From Streptomyces marianii (GTDB taxonomy: Bacteria > Actinomycetota > Actinomycetes > Streptomycetales > Streptomycetaceae), in the NCBI RefSeq assembly GCF_005795905.1, contig NZ_VAWE01000001.1, positions 5,631,001-5,695,000 of the forward strand: a stretch of 64,000 nucleotides of DNA, read 5' to 3'. The number at the start of each line of letters is the position of its first letter. The first letter of the stretch is position 1. Made by a program: the position numbers and the translations under genes. The notes below the pieces were generated by a model that searched no databases, was not told the origin of the DNA, and was given only the letters and a program-made list of their open reading frames with translations. Of the stretch, positions 1 through 12,190 are shown piece after piece.

Positions 1-93
1 GAGTGCCGTCGTCGAGCAGGCCCGTAAGCAAGATCCTCATCGGAACGGGCACGCGACGGGCACGTAGGGCCGAACGAGGGTCGCAGAACGCAT

Positions 94-132
94 CAGGGCC
101 AGGCAGAGGAATCAGCCTCTGACCTGGCCCTG
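94..132 (-). terminator. Hairpin terminator after tRNA-Gly
   Basis: A long inverted repeat pairs 94-109 with 116-132, with one bulged base at 122 and a 6-nt loop. It begins 8 bases past the 3' end of the minus-strand tRNA and has no T-tract, as is usual in actinobacteria. I see nothing recognisable in bases 1-93. Confidence 0.7.
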
Positions 133-139
133 AGCCATG

Positions 140-213
140 TGGAGCGGGCGACGGGAATCGAACCCGCGTAGCTAGTTTGGAAGACTAGGGCTCTACCATT
201 GAGCTACGCCCGC
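140..213 (-). tRNA. tRNA-Gly (anticodon TCC)
   Basis: The minus strand folds as a full cloverleaf. The acceptor arm GCGGGCG (207-213) pairs with CGCCCGC (144-150), followed by discriminator T and an encoded CCA (140-142). The anticodon loop CTTCCAA gives TCC, reading GGA glycine codons. The T-arm GGTTCGATTCC is canonical. Confidence 0.95.
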
Positions 214-399
214 AAGCAACGCGCCGCAGGTCGTGGTGGCCACGGCACGAAGAGCATCGTAGCGGGTTCCCGGCGTCCGCCGCACACCCGTTGCCCCGGC
301 CGTGCCCCCGCCGCCCCGAGCGGCGACGTGTGCCCCGGCTGACCCGCGGGAAAGGAGGCGGGCCACTGCCTGGGGGCATGTACCCTACGTTCGCACCGA

Positions 400-476
400 C
401 GGGGTGTGGCGCAGCTTGGTAGCGCGTCCGCTTTGGGAGCGGAAGGCCGTGGGTTCAAATCCCGCCACCCCGACCA
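400..476 (+). tRNA. tRNA-Pro (anticodon TGG)
   Basis: Complete cloverleaf with acceptor CGGGGTG paired to CACCCCG, discriminator A and encoded CCA at 474-476. The anticodon loop TTTGGGA gives TGG, reading CCA proline codons. A possible -10 hexamer TACCCT lies at 381-386. The gene is followed by about 190 bases of leader before tig. Confidence 0.95.
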
Positions 477-668
477 ACATCGCGATCGTGCCTTGGTCAA
501 GATCGCATTGTGGGGCTGATCCCGCTTGCGGTTACTATGCAATCTGTGTGCCCGTGTGTCTGACCGAGCGTCCGAAGCGCCGGGCCCGATCCGCTGCGCC
601 GCCGCCGGACGACACTCCGTGGTGGACCCAGCAGAACCCCAGAATTCAGCCACCAAGGAGACCGAACC

Positions 669-2051
669 GTGAAGAGCGCCGTGGAGACCCTGAACCCGAC
701 CCGGGTTCGGCTCACTGTCGAGGTGCCCTTCGAGGAGCTCAAGGACAGCCTCGACGCGGCGTACAAGAAGATCAACCAGCAGGTCACGGTCAAGGGCTTC
801 CGCAAGGGCAAGGTCCCGGCGCGCGTCATCGACCAGCGGTTCGGCCGCGGTGCGGTGCTCGAGGAGGCCGTCAACGACGCGCTCCCGAAGTTCTACACCG
901 AGGCCGTCAACGAGGCGGAGATCAACCCGCTCGGCCAGCCCGAGGTCGACATCACGGAGCTGAAGGACGGCGAGACGCTGAACTTCACCGCCGAGGTCGA
1001 CGTCCGCCCGACCATCGAGATCCCGGACTTCTCCGGCATCGAGGTCGAGGTCGACGCCGTCGAGGTCTCCGACGAGGACGTCGAGAAGTCCGTCGACCAG
1101 CTGCGTACCCGCTTCGCCACCACCTCCCCGGTGGAGCGCGCCGCCACCGACGGCGACGTCGTGACGATCGACCTCGAGGCCAAGGTCGACGGTGAGGTCC
1201 TCGCGGACGGCGTCGCCGACGGCGTGCAGTACACGATCGGCTCCGGCGAGCTCCTCGACGGCATCGACGAGGCCGTGACCGGCCTGGAGGCCGGCGGCGA
1301 GGCCACTTTCACCTCGCAGCTGAAGGGCGGCTCCGCCGAGGGCAAGGACGCCGAGATCACCGTCAAGGTGACCCAGGTCGCCGCGCGCGAGCTCCCCGAG
1401 CTGGACGACGAGTTCGCCCAGATGGCCAGCGAGTTCGACACCCTCGAGGAGCTGAAGGCCGACAGCCGCAAGCGCCTGGAGAACACGAAGCAGTACGACC
1501 AGGCCACCCAGGCCCAGGAGCGCGTGCTCGAGAAGCTCCTGGAACTGGTCGAGGTCCCGGTCCCCGAGAAGCTCCTCGAGGACGAGATCCGCACCCGCAA
1601 GCACAACCTGGAGCACCACCAGCTCGGCCAGATGGGCCTCGACCTCGCCAAGTACCTGGAGATCCAGGGCAAGACCGAGGAGGAGTTCGACGCCGAGACC
1701 AAGGAGCAGGCGGTCAAGGGCATCAAGACCCAGTTCGTCCTCGACGAGCTGGTCTCCAGGGAGAAGCTCAACGTCAGCCAGGAGGAGCTCACCGAGCACC
1801 TCATGCGCCGCGCCGCCTCCTCCGGCATGTCCCCCGACCAGTTCGCCCAGGCCGTCGTCGAGGGCGGCCAGGTGCCGATGCTCGTGGGCGAGGTCGCCCG
1901 CGGCAAGGCCCTCGCGACGGTCGTCGAGGCCTCGACGGTCAAGGACACCGACGGTGAGGTCGTCGACATGAGCGACGACGAGGACGAGGTCGAGGAGGCC
2001 ACCGAGGTCGCCGCCGCGGCCACCGGTGACGAGGAGAAGTCCGAGGCCTGA
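669..2051 (+). CDS. tig: Trigger factor, ribosome-associated chaperone
   Basis: Trigger factor binds ribosomal protein L23 at the exit tunnel and shields nascent chains; its middle FKBP-type domain is a peptidyl-prolyl isomerase. The 460-residue length fits the family. The ribosome-docking loop GFRKGKVP is at residues 43-50, an FKBP-like domain lies around residues 150-245, and the helical substrate-holding domain follows. The last about 30 residues form a very acidic tail, as in other actinobacterial versions. The GTG start has AAGGAG 8 bases upstream (655-660). It sits just before the Clp genes, the common bacterial order tig-clpP-clpX linking folding and degradation. Confidence 0.97.
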   Translation: MKSAVETLNPTRVRLTVEVPFEELKDSLDAAYKKINQQVTVKGFRKGKVPARVIDQRFGRGAVLEEAVNDALPKFYTEAVNEAEINPLGQPEVDITELKDGETLNFTAEVDVRPTIEIPDFSGIEVEVDAVEVSDEDVEKSVDQLRTRFATTSPVERAATDGDVVTIDLEAKVDGEVLADGVADGVQYTIGSGELLDGIDEAVTGLEAGGEATFTSQLKGGSAEGKDAEITVKVTQVAARELPELDDEFAQMASEFDTLEELKADSRKRLENTKQYDQATQAQERVLEKLLELVEVPVPEKLLEDEIRTRKHNLEHHQLGQMGLDLAKYLEIQGKTEEEFDAETKEQAVKGIKTQFVLDELVSREKLNVSQEELTEHLMRRAASSGMSPDQFAQAVVEGGQVPMLVGEVARGKALATVVEASTVKDTDGEVVDMSDDEDEVEEATEVAAAATGDEEKSEA

Positions 2052-2120
2052 GCCTCCCGCCTCCGCCGGGACACGGGCGCGCCGAGCCGCGCAGCCCACG
2101 CCCTGGCGCCGATCCCCGTG

Positions 2121-2158
2121 ACGGGCCCGGAGCCGCGCACACGCGCGCCCGGGCCCGT
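2121..2158 (+). terminator. Terminator of tig
   Basis: Perfect 10-bp inverted repeat ACGGGCCCGG (2121-2130) and CCGGGCCCGT (2149-2158), 70 bases after the tig stop, with no T-run. It separates tig from the ClgR-type clpP promoter. Confidence 0.6.
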
Positions 2159-2291
2159 TCGCGTCCCCCGGCGGGTCCCGGCAGGGCCTGAGCAGTGCCA
2201 GAGTCTCCTGAGGAGCCGTGTGGCGACCGGGCGCGGACCGTGCCGGCGGCACATCCGCGGGGCGTGTTCATACCGGCGCGCGCCCCCTAGC

Positions 2292-2308
2292 TTGCGCTGC
2301 CAGCGAAC
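2292..2308. promoter_or_regulatory. Putative ClgR operator of clpP1P2
   Basis: TTGCGCTGCCAGCGAAC carries the core CGCT-N3-AGCG and matches the ClgR-type consensus CGCY-N3-RGCG with AT-rich flanks. ClgR is the known activator of clpP1P2 in Streptomyces and Corynebacterium. The site centre (2300) is about 59 bases upstream of the start point predicted from the -10 at 2347-2352, a normal distance for an activator. Confidence 0.6.
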
Positions 2309-2346
2309 AGTTCGGGAACCGGGATGGCGCCCGCCCACCAGCGCGT

Positions 2347-2352
2347 TAGGGT
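2347..2352 (+). promoter_or_regulatory. Putative -10 of clpP1P2
   Basis: TAGGGT, with no good -35 hexamer 17-18 bases upstream, as expected for an activator-dependent promoter. It predicts a start near 2359. That would exclude the upstream in-frame ATG at 2324 as the clpP1 start. Confidence 0.4.
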
Positions 2353-2458
2353 CCATGAATACGAGGGCAGGGGACTACCCGCCCGCGGGGAACGCCCCGC
2401 CCCCAGGTTCCAAGACGCTGAGACGGCCGCAGCCGTCAGAGACGAGCAGGTGGATTAC

Positions 2459-3076
2459 GTGACGATTCTGATGCCTAACGCCGCCGGTGAGCCGTCCATC
2501 GGTGGAGGCCTCGGCGACCAGGTCTACAGCCGGCTGCTCGGCGAGCGCATCATCTTCCTGGGTCAGCAGGTGGACGACGACATCGCCAACAAGATCACGG
2601 CCCAGCTCCTTCTCCTGGCCGCCGACCCGGAGAAGGACATCTACCTCTACATCAACAGCCCCGGTGGCTCGGTGACGGCCGGCATGGCCATCTACGACAC
2701 CATGCAGTACATCCCGAACGACGTCGTCACCATCGGCATGGGCATGGCCGCCTCCATGGGCCAGTTCCTGCTCACCGGCGGCGCCGCCGGCAAGCGCTTC
2801 GCCCTGCCGCACACCGACATCCTGATGCACCAGGGCTCGGCCGGCATCGGCGGCACGGCCTCGGACATCAAGATCCAGGCCGAGTACCTGCTGCGCACCA
2901 AGCAGCGCATGGCCGAGATCACCGCCCGCCACTCCGGCCAGACCGTCGAGACGATCATCCGCGACGGCGACCGCGACCGCTGGTTCACGGCCGAGGAGGC
3001 CAAGGACTACGGGCTCATCGACGAGATCATCTCCGCCGCTTCGGGCGTTCCGGGCGGCGGCGGCACCGGCGCCTGA
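2459..3076 (+). CDS. clpP1: ATP-dependent Clp protease proteolytic subunit ClpP1
   Basis: Serine peptidase subunit of the Clp protease; with ClpP2 it forms the mixed tetradecamer that ClpX or ClpC feeds with unfolded substrate. From the GTG at 2459 the protein is 205 residues, with catalytic Ser99 in GMAASMG, His124 in MHQ and the Asp in the DRDRW segment near 171. I chose 2459 because the frame's upstream ATG (2324) lies ahead of the predicted transcription start; ATG 2471 is the other option. AGGTGG (2448-2453) is a weak but well-spaced ribosome site. clpP2 follows after 86 bases, so the two are probably co-transcribed. Confidence 0.93.
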   Translation: MTILMPNAAGEPSIGGGLGDQVYSRLLGERIIFLGQQVDDDIANKITAQLLLLAADPEKDIYLYINSPGGSVTAGMAIYDTMQYIPNDVVTIGMGMAASMGQFLLTGGAAGKRFALPHTDILMHQGSAGIGGTASDIKIQAEYLLRTKQRMAEITARHSGQTVETIIRDGDRDRWFTAEEAKDYGLIDEIISAASGVPGGGGTGA

Positions 3077-3162
3077 GCCCGGCCGCCGGGGGTCCACGCC
3101 CCCGGCACCGGGCCCGCGCCCCGGCCGCCCCCCGAAGCCCCAGCCCACCGAACGCCACCAGG

Positions 3163-3846
3163 ATGGTGAACACGACCATGAACCAGTTCCCCGCAGCCTC
3201 CGCGAGCGGCCTCTACACCGGCCCGCAGGTGGACAACCGCTATGTCGTCCCCCGCTTCGTCGAGCGCACCTCCCAGGGCGTGCGCGAGTACGACCCGTAC
3301 GCGAAGCTCTTCGAGGAGCGCGTGATCTTCCTCGGGGTCCAGATCGACGACGCCTCAGCCAACGACGTCATGGCGCAGCTGCTGTGCCTGGAGTCGATGG
3401 ACCCGGACCGCGACATCTCCATCTACATCAACAGCCCCGGTGGCTCCTTCACCGCTCTGACCGCCATCTACGACACGATGCAGTTCGTGAAGCCGGACAT
3501 CCAGACGGTCTGCATGGGCCAGGCGGCGTCCGCCGCGGCCGTGCTGCTCGCCGCCGGTACCCCCGGCAAGCGGATGGCCCTGCCGCACGCCCGGGTGCTG
3601 ATCCACCAGCCGTCGTCGCAGACGGGCCGCGAGCAGCTCTCGGACCTGGAGATCGCGGCCAACGAGATCCTGCGCATGCGCGAGCAGCTCGAGGAGATGC
3701 TGGCCAAGCACTCCTCCACGCCGATCGAGAAGGTCCGCGAGGACATCGAGCGCGACAAGATCCTCACGGCCGAGGACGCTCTCGCGTACGGCCTGGTCGA
3801 CCAGATCGTGTCGACCCGCAAGAGCGCGGCCGCAGCGGCCGCCTGA
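3163..3846 (+). CDS. clpP2: ATP-dependent Clp protease proteolytic subunit ClpP2
   Basis: Second ClpP paralogue, 227 residues from ATG 3163. Catalytic Ser123 (MGQAASAAA), His148 (LIHQ) and the acidic DIERDK segment are present, so it looks active. The N-terminal about 20 residues before YTGPQVDN are variable and the true start may be GTG 3166 or ATG 3178; AGG at 3160-3162 sits too close to the first two to decide. A C-terminal alanine-rich tail is present. ClpP1 and ClpP2 share only moderate similarity, consistent with the functionally distinct rings known in actinobacteria. Confidence 0.94.
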   Translation: MVNTTMNQFPAASASGLYTGPQVDNRYVVPRFVERTSQGVREYDPYAKLFEERVIFLGVQIDDASANDVMAQLLCLESMDPDRDISIYINSPGGSFTALTAIYDTMQFVKPDIQTVCMGQAASAAAVLLAAGTPGKRMALPHARVLIHQPSSQTGREQLSDLEIAANEILRMREQLEEMLAKHSSTPIEKVREDIERDKILTAEDALAYGLVDQIVSTRKSAAAAAA

Positions 3847-3857
3847 CGCCGAACCTG

Positions 3858-3897
3858 CCCTTGGCGCGGTGCACGTCAATGTGAACCGCGCCAAGGG
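3858..3897 (+). terminator. Terminator of clpP1P2
   Basis: 13-bp perfect stem (3858-3870 with 3885-3897) around a 14-nt loop, 12 bases past the clpP2 stop. A -10-like TACCGT at 3924-3929 downstream suggests clpX has its own promoter. Confidence 0.7.
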
Positions 3898-3989
3898 GGG
3901 CCCGAACCGGGGGCCCGGCAAGGTACCGTCGGATATGAGGCACCAGGAGCCGCTGAACCAAGCGCTCCCAGGCGAAGGGGAAGCACCTC

Positions 3990-5267
3990 GTGGCACGCAT
4001 CGGTGATGGCGGCGACCTGCTCAAGTGCTCGTTCTGCGGAAAGAGCCAGAAGCAGGTGAAGAAGCTCATCGCAGGCCCCGGGGTGTACATCTGCGACGAG
4101 TGCATCGACCTCTGCAACGAGATCATCGAGGAGGAGCTCGCCGAGACCTCCGAGGTGCGGTGGGAGGAACTCCCCAAGCCGCGCGAGATCTACGAGTTCC
4201 TCGAGGGTTACGTCGTCGGGCAGGAGCCCGCGAAGAAGGCCCTCTCGGTCGCGGTGTACAACCACTACAAGCGCGTCCAGGCCGGCGAGAACGGCCAGGG
4301 CCGGGACGACGCCATCGAACTCGCGAAGTCCAACATCCTGCTGCTGGGTCCCACGGGCTCGGGCAAGACGCTGCTCGCCCAGACCCTGGCGCGGATGCTC
4401 AACGTCCCGTTCGCCATCGCCGACGCCACGGCGCTGACGGAGGCCGGGTACGTGGGCGAGGACGTCGAGAACATCCTGCTGAAGCTGATCCAGGCGGCCG
4501 ACTACGACGTCAAGAAGGCCGAGACCGGGATCATCTACATCGACGAGATCGACAAGGTCGCCCGTAAGAGCGAAAACCCGTCGATCACCCGGGACGTGTC
4601 GGGCGAGGGCGTCCAGCAGGCCCTGCTGAAGATCCTGGAGGGCACGACGGCCTCCGTACCGCCGCAGGGCGGACGGAAGCACCCGCACCAGGAGTTCATC
4701 CAGATCGACACGACGAACGTGCTGTTCATCGTGGGCGGTGCGTTCGCCGGCCTGGAGAAGATCATCGAGTCCCGCGCCGGTGCGAAGGGCATCGGCTTCG
4801 GTGCCACGATCCGCTCCAAGCGCGAGATCGACGCCAGCGACCAGTTCCAGGAGGTCATGCCCGAGGACCTGGTGAAGTTCGGGATGATCCCCGAGTTCAT
4901 CGGCCGTCTCCCGGTCATCACCTCGGTCCACAACCTGGACCGCGAGGCCCTGCTGAAGATCCTGGTCGAGCCGCGCAACGCGCTGGTGAAGCAGTACCAG
5001 CGCCTCTTCGAACTCGACGGTGTGGAGCTGGACTTCGACCGCCCGGCTCTCGAGGCGATCGCCGACCAGGCCATCCTCCGCGGCACGGGCGCGCGCGGGC
5101 TTCGCGCCATCATGGAGGAGGTCCTGATGTCGGTGATGTACGAGGTGCCGTCCCGCAAGGACGTCGCCCGCGTCGTGATCACCGCGGACGTCGTCCACAA
5201 CAACGTCAACCCGACGCTGGTGCCGCGGATCGTGAAGAACGACGGCCGCCACGAGAAGTCGGCCTAA
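3990..5267 (+). CDS. clpX: ATP-dependent Clp protease ATP-binding subunit ClpX
   Basis: AAA+ unfoldase that recognises tagged substrates and threads them into ClpP. All expected parts are visible in 425 residues: N-terminal zinc-binding cysteines 13, 16, 35 and 38; Walker A GPTGSGKT (120-127); Walker B IIYIDEID (181-188); the RKH pore loop (229-231); and the IGF loop (268-270) that docks on ClpP. The GTG start is preceded by a GAAGGGGAAG purine stretch. The stop codon TAA abuts the left end of a repeat element starting at 5268. Confidence 0.97.
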   Translation: MARIGDGGDLLKCSFCGKSQKQVKKLIAGPGVYICDECIDLCNEIIEEELAETSEVRWEELPKPREIYEFLEGYVVGQEPAKKALSVAVYNHYKRVQAGENGQGRDDAIELAKSNILLLGPTGSGKTLLAQTLARMLNVPFAIADATALTEAGYVGEDVENILLKLIQAADYDVKKAETGIIYIDEIDKVARKSENPSITRDVSGEGVQQALLKILEGTTASVPPQGGRKHPHQEFIQIDTTNVLFIVGGAFAGLEKIIESRAGAKGIGFGATIRSKREIDASDQFQEVMPEDLVKFGMIPEFIGRLPVITSVHNLDREALLKILVEPRNALVKQYQRLFELDGVELDFDRPALEAIADQAILRGTGARGLRAIMEEVLMSVMYEVPSRKDVARVVITADVVHNNVNPTLVPRIVKNDGRHEKSA

Positions 5268-5427
5268 GGGCTGTCCCGTAAGCCCCAGCGGGCGCACGAC
5301 GACAGCTGTGGCACCTCGCTGCGTTGCCGGATCGCCCGAATACGCCCAGTATGAGGACGACCCTCCGCCTTGCGATGCACCGCATCTGACGCCGCACGCT
5401 GATCCACCGGTGATTAAGGGACAGCCC
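5268..5427. mobile_element. MITE-like 160-bp repeat with terminal inverted repeats
   Basis: The segment starts GGGCTGTCCCGTAA and ends TTAAGGGACAGCCC, 14-bp terminal inverted repeats with one mismatch. It is non-coding. Its interior resembles a short sequence that I recall as widely repeated in Streptomyces genomes and related to insertion-sequence ends; that resemblance is from memory. The left end is immediately after the clpX stop codon. I see no clear target-site duplication. Confidence 0.6.
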
Positions 5428-5447
5428 TTGGCCGGCACGCACACGCG

Positions 5448-5489
5448 AAGGGCGCCTGCCCGGTTCCTCCGAACCGGGCAGGCGCCCTT
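5448..5489. terminator. Bidirectional terminator between clpX and the convergent gene
   Basis: Perfect 19-bp inverted repeat (5448-5466 with 5471-5489) around a 4-nt loop, lying between the ends of clpX and the minus-strand gene at 5514. The outer AA/TT gives short A- and T-tracts on both strands. Confidence 0.85.
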
Positions 5490-5513
5490 GTGCGTTGTGC
5501 CCCGTGGCGGGGA

Positions 5514-6518
5514 TCAGACCTTGCTGCGGGAGCCGTTGTACAGCTTCGCGGTGAGGTCCGCGACCTCGTTCTGCGGCACGGCCTTGCCGCCGGCCCCCAG
5601 GATCTGCGACAGATCGACGACGTTCACGCCGGCGATCGTGCTGAAGTCCGCCCACGCGCACATGGGCACCTCGATCGTCTTGGCGCCGACGCCCGCCGAC
5701 GACGTGTCGCCGGTGGGGATGAGCCTGGCGGTCTGGCACTTCATGATGGCGCCTTCGAACCCCGCCGGTTCCACATAGGAGGGTTCGCCGACGAACTCGA
5801 CCTTCACGTCGTCGGATCCCTCCTCGTCACCCTCCTCCAGCTTCTTGAACCAGCCGTCGAGCGCCTTCTCCGGGTCGTCGATCTCGCCCCAGAGACCGGT
5901 CAGGCTCATCGCCTTGCCCTTCATCGGCTGGCCGGGGTCACCGGCCTTGTAGCTGGCGCCCGCCCGCTGGGCGTTCTTGATGCCGAGGAGCGTCTCGGCC
6001 TCGGCCTTCTCCTTCGCGGAGAACTTCTCCGGGCCGTCCTTGTCCTTCTTGAACTCGCCGACAGCCGCCGCCGGCGTCAGCTTGTAGCCCTTCGTGTCGG
6101 CCGCGACATCCGAACCGCCCCCGCCCGACGTGAACCACCACACACCGCCCGCGATCACCGCGAGTGCGACGACGACACCGCCGATGAGCAGGCCGCTCTT
6201 CTTGCCGCCCGGCTGGGACGGCGGCGGGGGCGGGTAGGCGCCGGGGCCCGCGCCGTAGGGGGGCTGTCCCCCGGGGCCTTGCGGCCCGGGAGGTGCCCCC
6301 AGGGGCGGCTGGCCGTACGGGCCGGGCTGCTGGGCCTGGGGGTAGCCGTAGCCGGGCTGCTGCGGGGGGACACCCTGGGGAGTCTGCTGGGGGTAGCCGT
6401 ACCCGGGCTGCGGGGCTCCCCCCGGGCCCTGCGGCGGCTGGCCGTAAGGGCCCGGGGGGCCGTACGGGCCGGGCTGCTGGGGATGACCGCCGTACGGGCC
6501 CGGCTGGTTGTAGCTCAT
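5514..6518 (-). CDS. Pro/Gly/Tyr-rich single-pass membrane protein, hypothetical
   Basis: 334 residues from the ATG at 6518, chosen because GGAGGGG lies upstream and an earlier in-frame ATG lacks a ribosome site. Residues 1 to about 115 are low-complexity, built from repeats such as QPGPYG and [10 protein letters not shown]. They are followed by Lys-Lys and one transmembrane segment ([20 protein letters not shown]), then an extracellular domain of about 190 residues. That topology means a cytoplasmic disordered tail and an external domain. The family is common in Streptomyces but I know no function. It is convergent with clpX and divergent from valS. Confidence 0.8.
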   Translation of the reverse strand: MSYNQPGPYGGHPQQPGPYGPPGPYGQPPQGPGGAPQPGYGYPQQTPQGVPPQQPGYGYPQAQQPGPYGQPPLGAPPGPQGPGGQPPYGAGPGAYPPPPPSQPGGKKSGLLIGGVVVALAVIAGGVWWFTSGGGGSDVAADTKGYKLTPAAAVGEFKKDKDGPEKFSAKEKAEAETLLGIKNAQRAGASYKAGDPGQPMKGKAMSLTGLWGEIDDPEKALDGWFKKLEEGDEEGSDDVKVEFVGEPSYVEPAGFEGAIMKCQTARLIPTGDTSSAGVGAKTIEVPMCAWADFSTIAGVNVVDLSQILGAGGKAVPQNEVADLTAKLYNGSRSKV

Positions 6519-6642
6519 TTCTGGGTTCCCCTCCAGATGCTTATGCGTTCCGAACATCCTGGCGGAAACCCACCGGTCCCATGGCACCGGGACCCACACC
6601 GTTACCGAACATTCCCGTTTCAGAACGGGACCGTGACACCTC

Positions 6643-6648
6643 TAAACT
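6643..6648 (+). promoter_or_regulatory. -10 of valS, probably leaderless
   Basis: TAAACT ends 7 bases before the valS GTG, which places the transcription start at or next to the start codon. There is no Shine-Dalgarno sequence. A small hairpin CCCGTT-TCAG-AACGGG (6614-6629) overlaps the -35 region. Confidence 0.5.
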
Positions 6649-6655
6649 GTGGCCC

Positions 6656-9304
<2,649 letters not shown>

Positions 9305-9328
9305 ACCGCGGCACCGGCCGAAACGCAC

Positions 9329-9363
9329 GAGGCCCCCGGAGTCCGCCCGGCTCCGGGGGCCTC
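9329..9363 (+). terminator. Terminator of valS
   Basis: Perfect 13-bp stem GAGGCCCCCGGAG (9329-9341) and CTCCGGGGGCCTC (9351-9363) with a 9-nt loop, 25 bases after the stop. Confidence 0.8.
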
Positions 9364-9579
9364 GGCGTCGGGTGCGCACCGCAGCGGACCTTGGGCGATG
9401 GGGGCGTGTCGGGTATGCGCACTGTCTCCGGCTGCACCGCGCGGCCGGGGCGAGCAGGCAGGTCCGCGGACCTGCGCGGGACGCCCGGCCCGCGCGCGGG
9501 CGCTGCGCCGGCGGGGTCGTGGCGCGGGCGTCGGCCCGCGCACGGGCCGGGCCTCGGTCCCGGTGTCGGCGGCGCTCCG

Positions 9580-9585
9580 TAGACT
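9580..9585 (+). promoter_or_regulatory. -10 of folC, probably leaderless
   Basis: TAGACT is followed by 7 bases and then the folC GTG at 9593; no ribosome-binding sequence precedes the GTG. Confidence 0.5.
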
Positions 9586-9592
9586 GTCGGGC

Positions 9593-11107
9593 GTGAGTGA
9601 CCAGCAGCCAGAGCCCTTCGACGAAACCGGCGACGAGTTCGACGCGATCGTCGACGCCGAGACCGACCGCGACCCCGATCTGGCGGTGATCGAGGCCGGC
9701 AGCCGTACGCTGCGCACCCAGGCCGGACCGCCGCAGGGCGACCAGGCGCCGAGGCGTCCCGCCGACCCGGAGGTGGACAAGGCGCTCCGCGAGGTCGAGC
9801 AGGAGCTCGCCGGCCGCTGGGGCGAGACGAAGCTGGAGCCGTCCGTCAGCCGGATCACCGCGCTGATGGACGTGCTGGGCGAGCCCCAGCGCGCGTATCC
9901 GTCGATCCACATCACGGGCACCAACGGCAAGACGTCCACGGCGCGCATGATCGAGGCGCTGCTCGGCGCCTTCGAGCTGCGCACCGGGCGGTACACCTCG
10001 CCCCACGTCCAGTCGGTCACCGAGCGGATCAGCCTGGACGGTGCCCCGATCGACCCCGAGCGCTTCATCGCCACGTACCGGGACATCAAGCCGTACGTGG
10101 ACATGGTGGACGCCGCGCAGGAGTACCGTCTCTCCTTCTTCGAGGTCCTCACCGGCATGGCGTACGCCGCGTTCGCCGACGCGCCGGTGGACGTGGCGGT
10201 CGTCGAGGTCGGCATGGGCGGCAGCTGGGACGCGACGAACGTCATCGACGGTTCGGTCGCCGTGGTCACCCCGATAGACCTGGACCACACCGACCGGCTC
10301 GGTGCCACGCCGGCCGCGATCGCCGGCGAGAAGGCGGGGATCATCAAGCAGGGCGCGACGGTCATCCTGGCGCAGCAGCCCGTGGACGCCGCGCAGGTGA
10401 TGCTGAAGCGGGCCGTCGAGGTGGATGCCACGGTGGCCCGTGAGGGCATGGAGTTCGGTGTCGCGTCGCGGGAGGTCGCGGTCGGCGGGCAGCTGCTGAC
10501 GCTGCGCGGTCTCGGCGGCGAGTACGAGGAGATCTTCCTGCCGCTGCACGGCGCCCACCAGGCGCACAACGCGGCGGTGGCGCTGGCCGCGGTCGAGGCG
10601 TTCTTCGGCATCGGCGCGGAGCACGCGCGGACGCTGGACGCGGAGACGGTCCGGTCCGCGTTCGCCTCCGTGGTGTCGCCCGGCCGGCTCGAGGTCGTGC
10701 GCCGCAGCCCGACCGTCGTCCTGGACGCCGCGCACAACCCGGCGGGCGCGCGGGCCGCCGCCGAGGGCATCACGGAGTCGTTCGGCTTCTCGAGGCTGGT
10801 CGGCGTTGTCGGCGCGAGCGCCGACAAGGACGTCAAGGCGGTCCTGGAGGCGTTCGAGCCGATCTTCACCGAGATCGTCGTCACGCAGAACTCCAGCCAC
10901 CGGGCGATGGACGCCGACGAGCTGGCGGCGATCGCCGTGGAGGTGTTCGGGGACGAGCGGGTGGTCGTGGAACCGCGGCTCGACGACGCGCTGGAAGCGG
11001 CGATCACGCTCGCCGAGGAGGAGGCGGAGTACTCGGGCGCGGGCGTCCTGGTGACCGGCTCCGTGATCACGGTCGGCGAGGCCCGGCTGCTGCTGGGAAG
11101 GGGCTGA
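9593..11107 (+). CDS. folC: Bifunctional folylpolyglutamate/dihydrofolate synthase
   Basis: Mur-ligase-fold enzyme that adds glutamate to dihydropteroate and/or folates. It is 504 residues from GTG 9593. The ATP-binding loop GTNGKTSTA is near residue 109, and the downstream conserved segment VLDAAHNPAGA marks the C-terminal domain. The first about 50 residues are an acidic, poorly conserved extension (DETGDEFDAIVDAETD). The frame stays open further upstream, but that sequence is composition-driven and lacks a ribosome site. The DUF4233 gene starts 4 bases after the stop. Confidence 0.95.
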   Translation: MSDQQPEPFDETGDEFDAIVDAETDRDPDLAVIEAGSRTLRTQAGPPQGDQAPRRPADPEVDKALREVEQELAGRWGETKLEPSVSRITALMDVLGEPQRAYPSIHITGTNGKTSTARMIEALLGAFELRTGRYTSPHVQSVTERISLDGAPIDPERFIATYRDIKPYVDMVDAAQEYRLSFFEVLTGMAYAAFADAPVDVAVVEVGMGGSWDATNVIDGSVAVVTPIDLDHTDRLGATPAAIAGEKAGIIKQGATVILAQQPVDAAQVMLKRAVEVDATVAREGMEFGVASREVAVGGQLLTLRGLGGEYEEIFLPLHGAHQAHNAAVALAAVEAFFGIGAEHARTLDAETVRSAFASVVSPGRLEVVRRSPTVVLDAAHNPAGARAAAEGITESFGFSRLVGVVGASADKDVKAVLEAFEPIFTEIVVTQNSSHRAMDADELAAIAVEVFGDERVVVEPRLDDALEAAITLAEEEAEYSGAGVLVTGSVITVGEARLLLGRG

Positions 11108-11111
11108 GTCC

Positions 11112-11477
11112 ATGCGTACGCTCTGCGCGTCCACACTGATCGGTGAGTTCTTCGTGATCGGCTTCGCCGGTCTGGTGGCGATGAAGGACCCGGATCTGTC
11201 CCTGGCCGCCGTGTGGACGGTGAGCGGCGTCGCGATGGTGCTGTCGCTGCTGCTGTGCGGCATGGTCACCCGCCCCGGCGGGGTGCAGCTCGGCTGGGCG
11301 CTGCAGATCGGCCTGATCGCGAGCGGCTTCGTGGTTCCGATGATGTTCGCCCTGGGGGCGGTCTTCGCGGGCCTGTGGTGGGCCTCGGTGCACTACGGCC
11401 GCAAGGTGGACGAGGCCAAGGCCCGCTGGGCGGAGCAGCAGGCCGGGGCGGGTGCGGCAGAGCCTGACGCTGTGTGA
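11112..11477 (+). CDS. DUF4233 membrane protein
   Basis: 121 residues with about four hydrophobic helices (roughly 9-23, 32-52, 62-80, 82-95) and a charged, alanine-rich C-terminal tail. It matches the small DUF4233 family that typically lies between folC and ndk in actinobacteria. Function is unknown. The 4-base gap from folC indicates one operon. Confidence 0.85.
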   Translation: MRTLCASTLIGEFFVIGFAGLVAMKDPDLSLAAVWTVSGVAMVLSLLLCGMVTRPGGVQLGWALQIGLIASGFVVPMMFALGAVFAGLWWASVHYGRKVDEAKARWAEQQAGAGAAEPDAV

Positions 11478-11581
11478 CGGGCGCCCGAGGGGGCCCTGTA
11501 GCCTGAGGCACCAGCCAGACCGTTCATCCTCCGGACTCCTTCATCCAGGAAATCCCGGGACCCGCACTCGAAGGAGCCCCA

Positions 11582-11992
11582 GTGAGCCAGCGCACGCTCG
11601 TTCTGCTCAAGCCCGACGCCGTACGCCGCGGCCTGATCGGCGAGATCATCGGCCGTATCGAGCGCAAGGCGGGCTGGCAGATCACCGCGCTGGAGCTGCG
11701 CGAGCTGGACCAGGACACCCTGGAGCAGCACTACGGTGAGCACCAGGGCAAGCCGTTCTACGAGCCGCTGGTGGCCTTCATGTCCTCCGGTCCCGTCGTC
11801 GCCCTGGTCGTCGAGGGCGAGCGGGTCATCGAGGGCGTGCGCGCCCTGGCCGGTCCGACCGACCCGATCGCGGCCGCGCCCGGTTCCATCCGCGGCGACT
11901 ACGGCACGATCGTCCGGGAGAACCTGATCCACGCCTCGGACTCGGAGGAGTCCGCCGCCCGGGAGCTGAAGATCTTCTTCCCGGGGCGCTGA
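11582..11992 (+). CDS. ndk: Nucleoside diphosphate kinase
   Basis: Transfers the gamma-phosphate from ATP to other nucleoside diphosphates through a phospho-histidine. The 136-residue length is standard, with catalytic His117 in NLIHASDS and the N-terminal segment TLVLLKPDAV. The GTG start has AAGGAG at 11571-11576. A -10-like TAGCCT at 11499-11504 suggests its own promoter with a leader of about 70 bases. Confidence 0.97.
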   Translation: MSQRTLVLLKPDAVRRGLIGEIIGRIERKAGWQITALELRELDQDTLEQHYGEHQGKPFYEPLVAFMSSGPVVALVVEGERVIEGVRALAGPTDPIAAAPGSIRGDYGTIVRENLIHASDSEESAARELKIFFPGR

Positions 11993-12065
11993 GGGCCCAC
12001 CGCACCCGCCGGTTCACCTCCGGGTTTTTCCTGACCGGCAGTCAGCCGTGCAGCGCCGGATCCTG

Positions 12066-12092
12066 GGGCGACCGAAGGAATTTCGGTCGCCC
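12066..12092 (+). terminator. Terminator of ndk
   Basis: 11-bp perfect stem (12066-12076 with 12082-12092) around loop GGAAT. A second, weaker hairpin followed by TTTTT lies at 12004-12030. Together they close the folC-ndk region. Confidence 0.7.
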
Positions 12093-12190
12093 TTCGGCAT
12101 ACGTCGCGCGATATCGGGAACGCATCGCTCCGACTCGTCGTCACCCTTATTGAGGCGGGGCCCAGCGCGCGGAATCGGCGCAGGCGGCAC

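Noticed and set aside
204..2252. Very long minus-strand open frame through tRNA-Pro and tig
   Set aside because: It is antisense to a certain trigger factor gene and crosses a tRNA; high GC leaves such frames open. The same applies to the other long antisense frames opposite valS/folC, mrdA, rne, clpX and the TagF-like gene.
6519..6655. Possible T-box riboswitch ahead of valS (TGGCACC near 6579)
   Set aside because: The gap is only 137 bases, no T-box stem I or antiterminator could be drawn, and the -10 placing transcription at the GTG leaves no leader.
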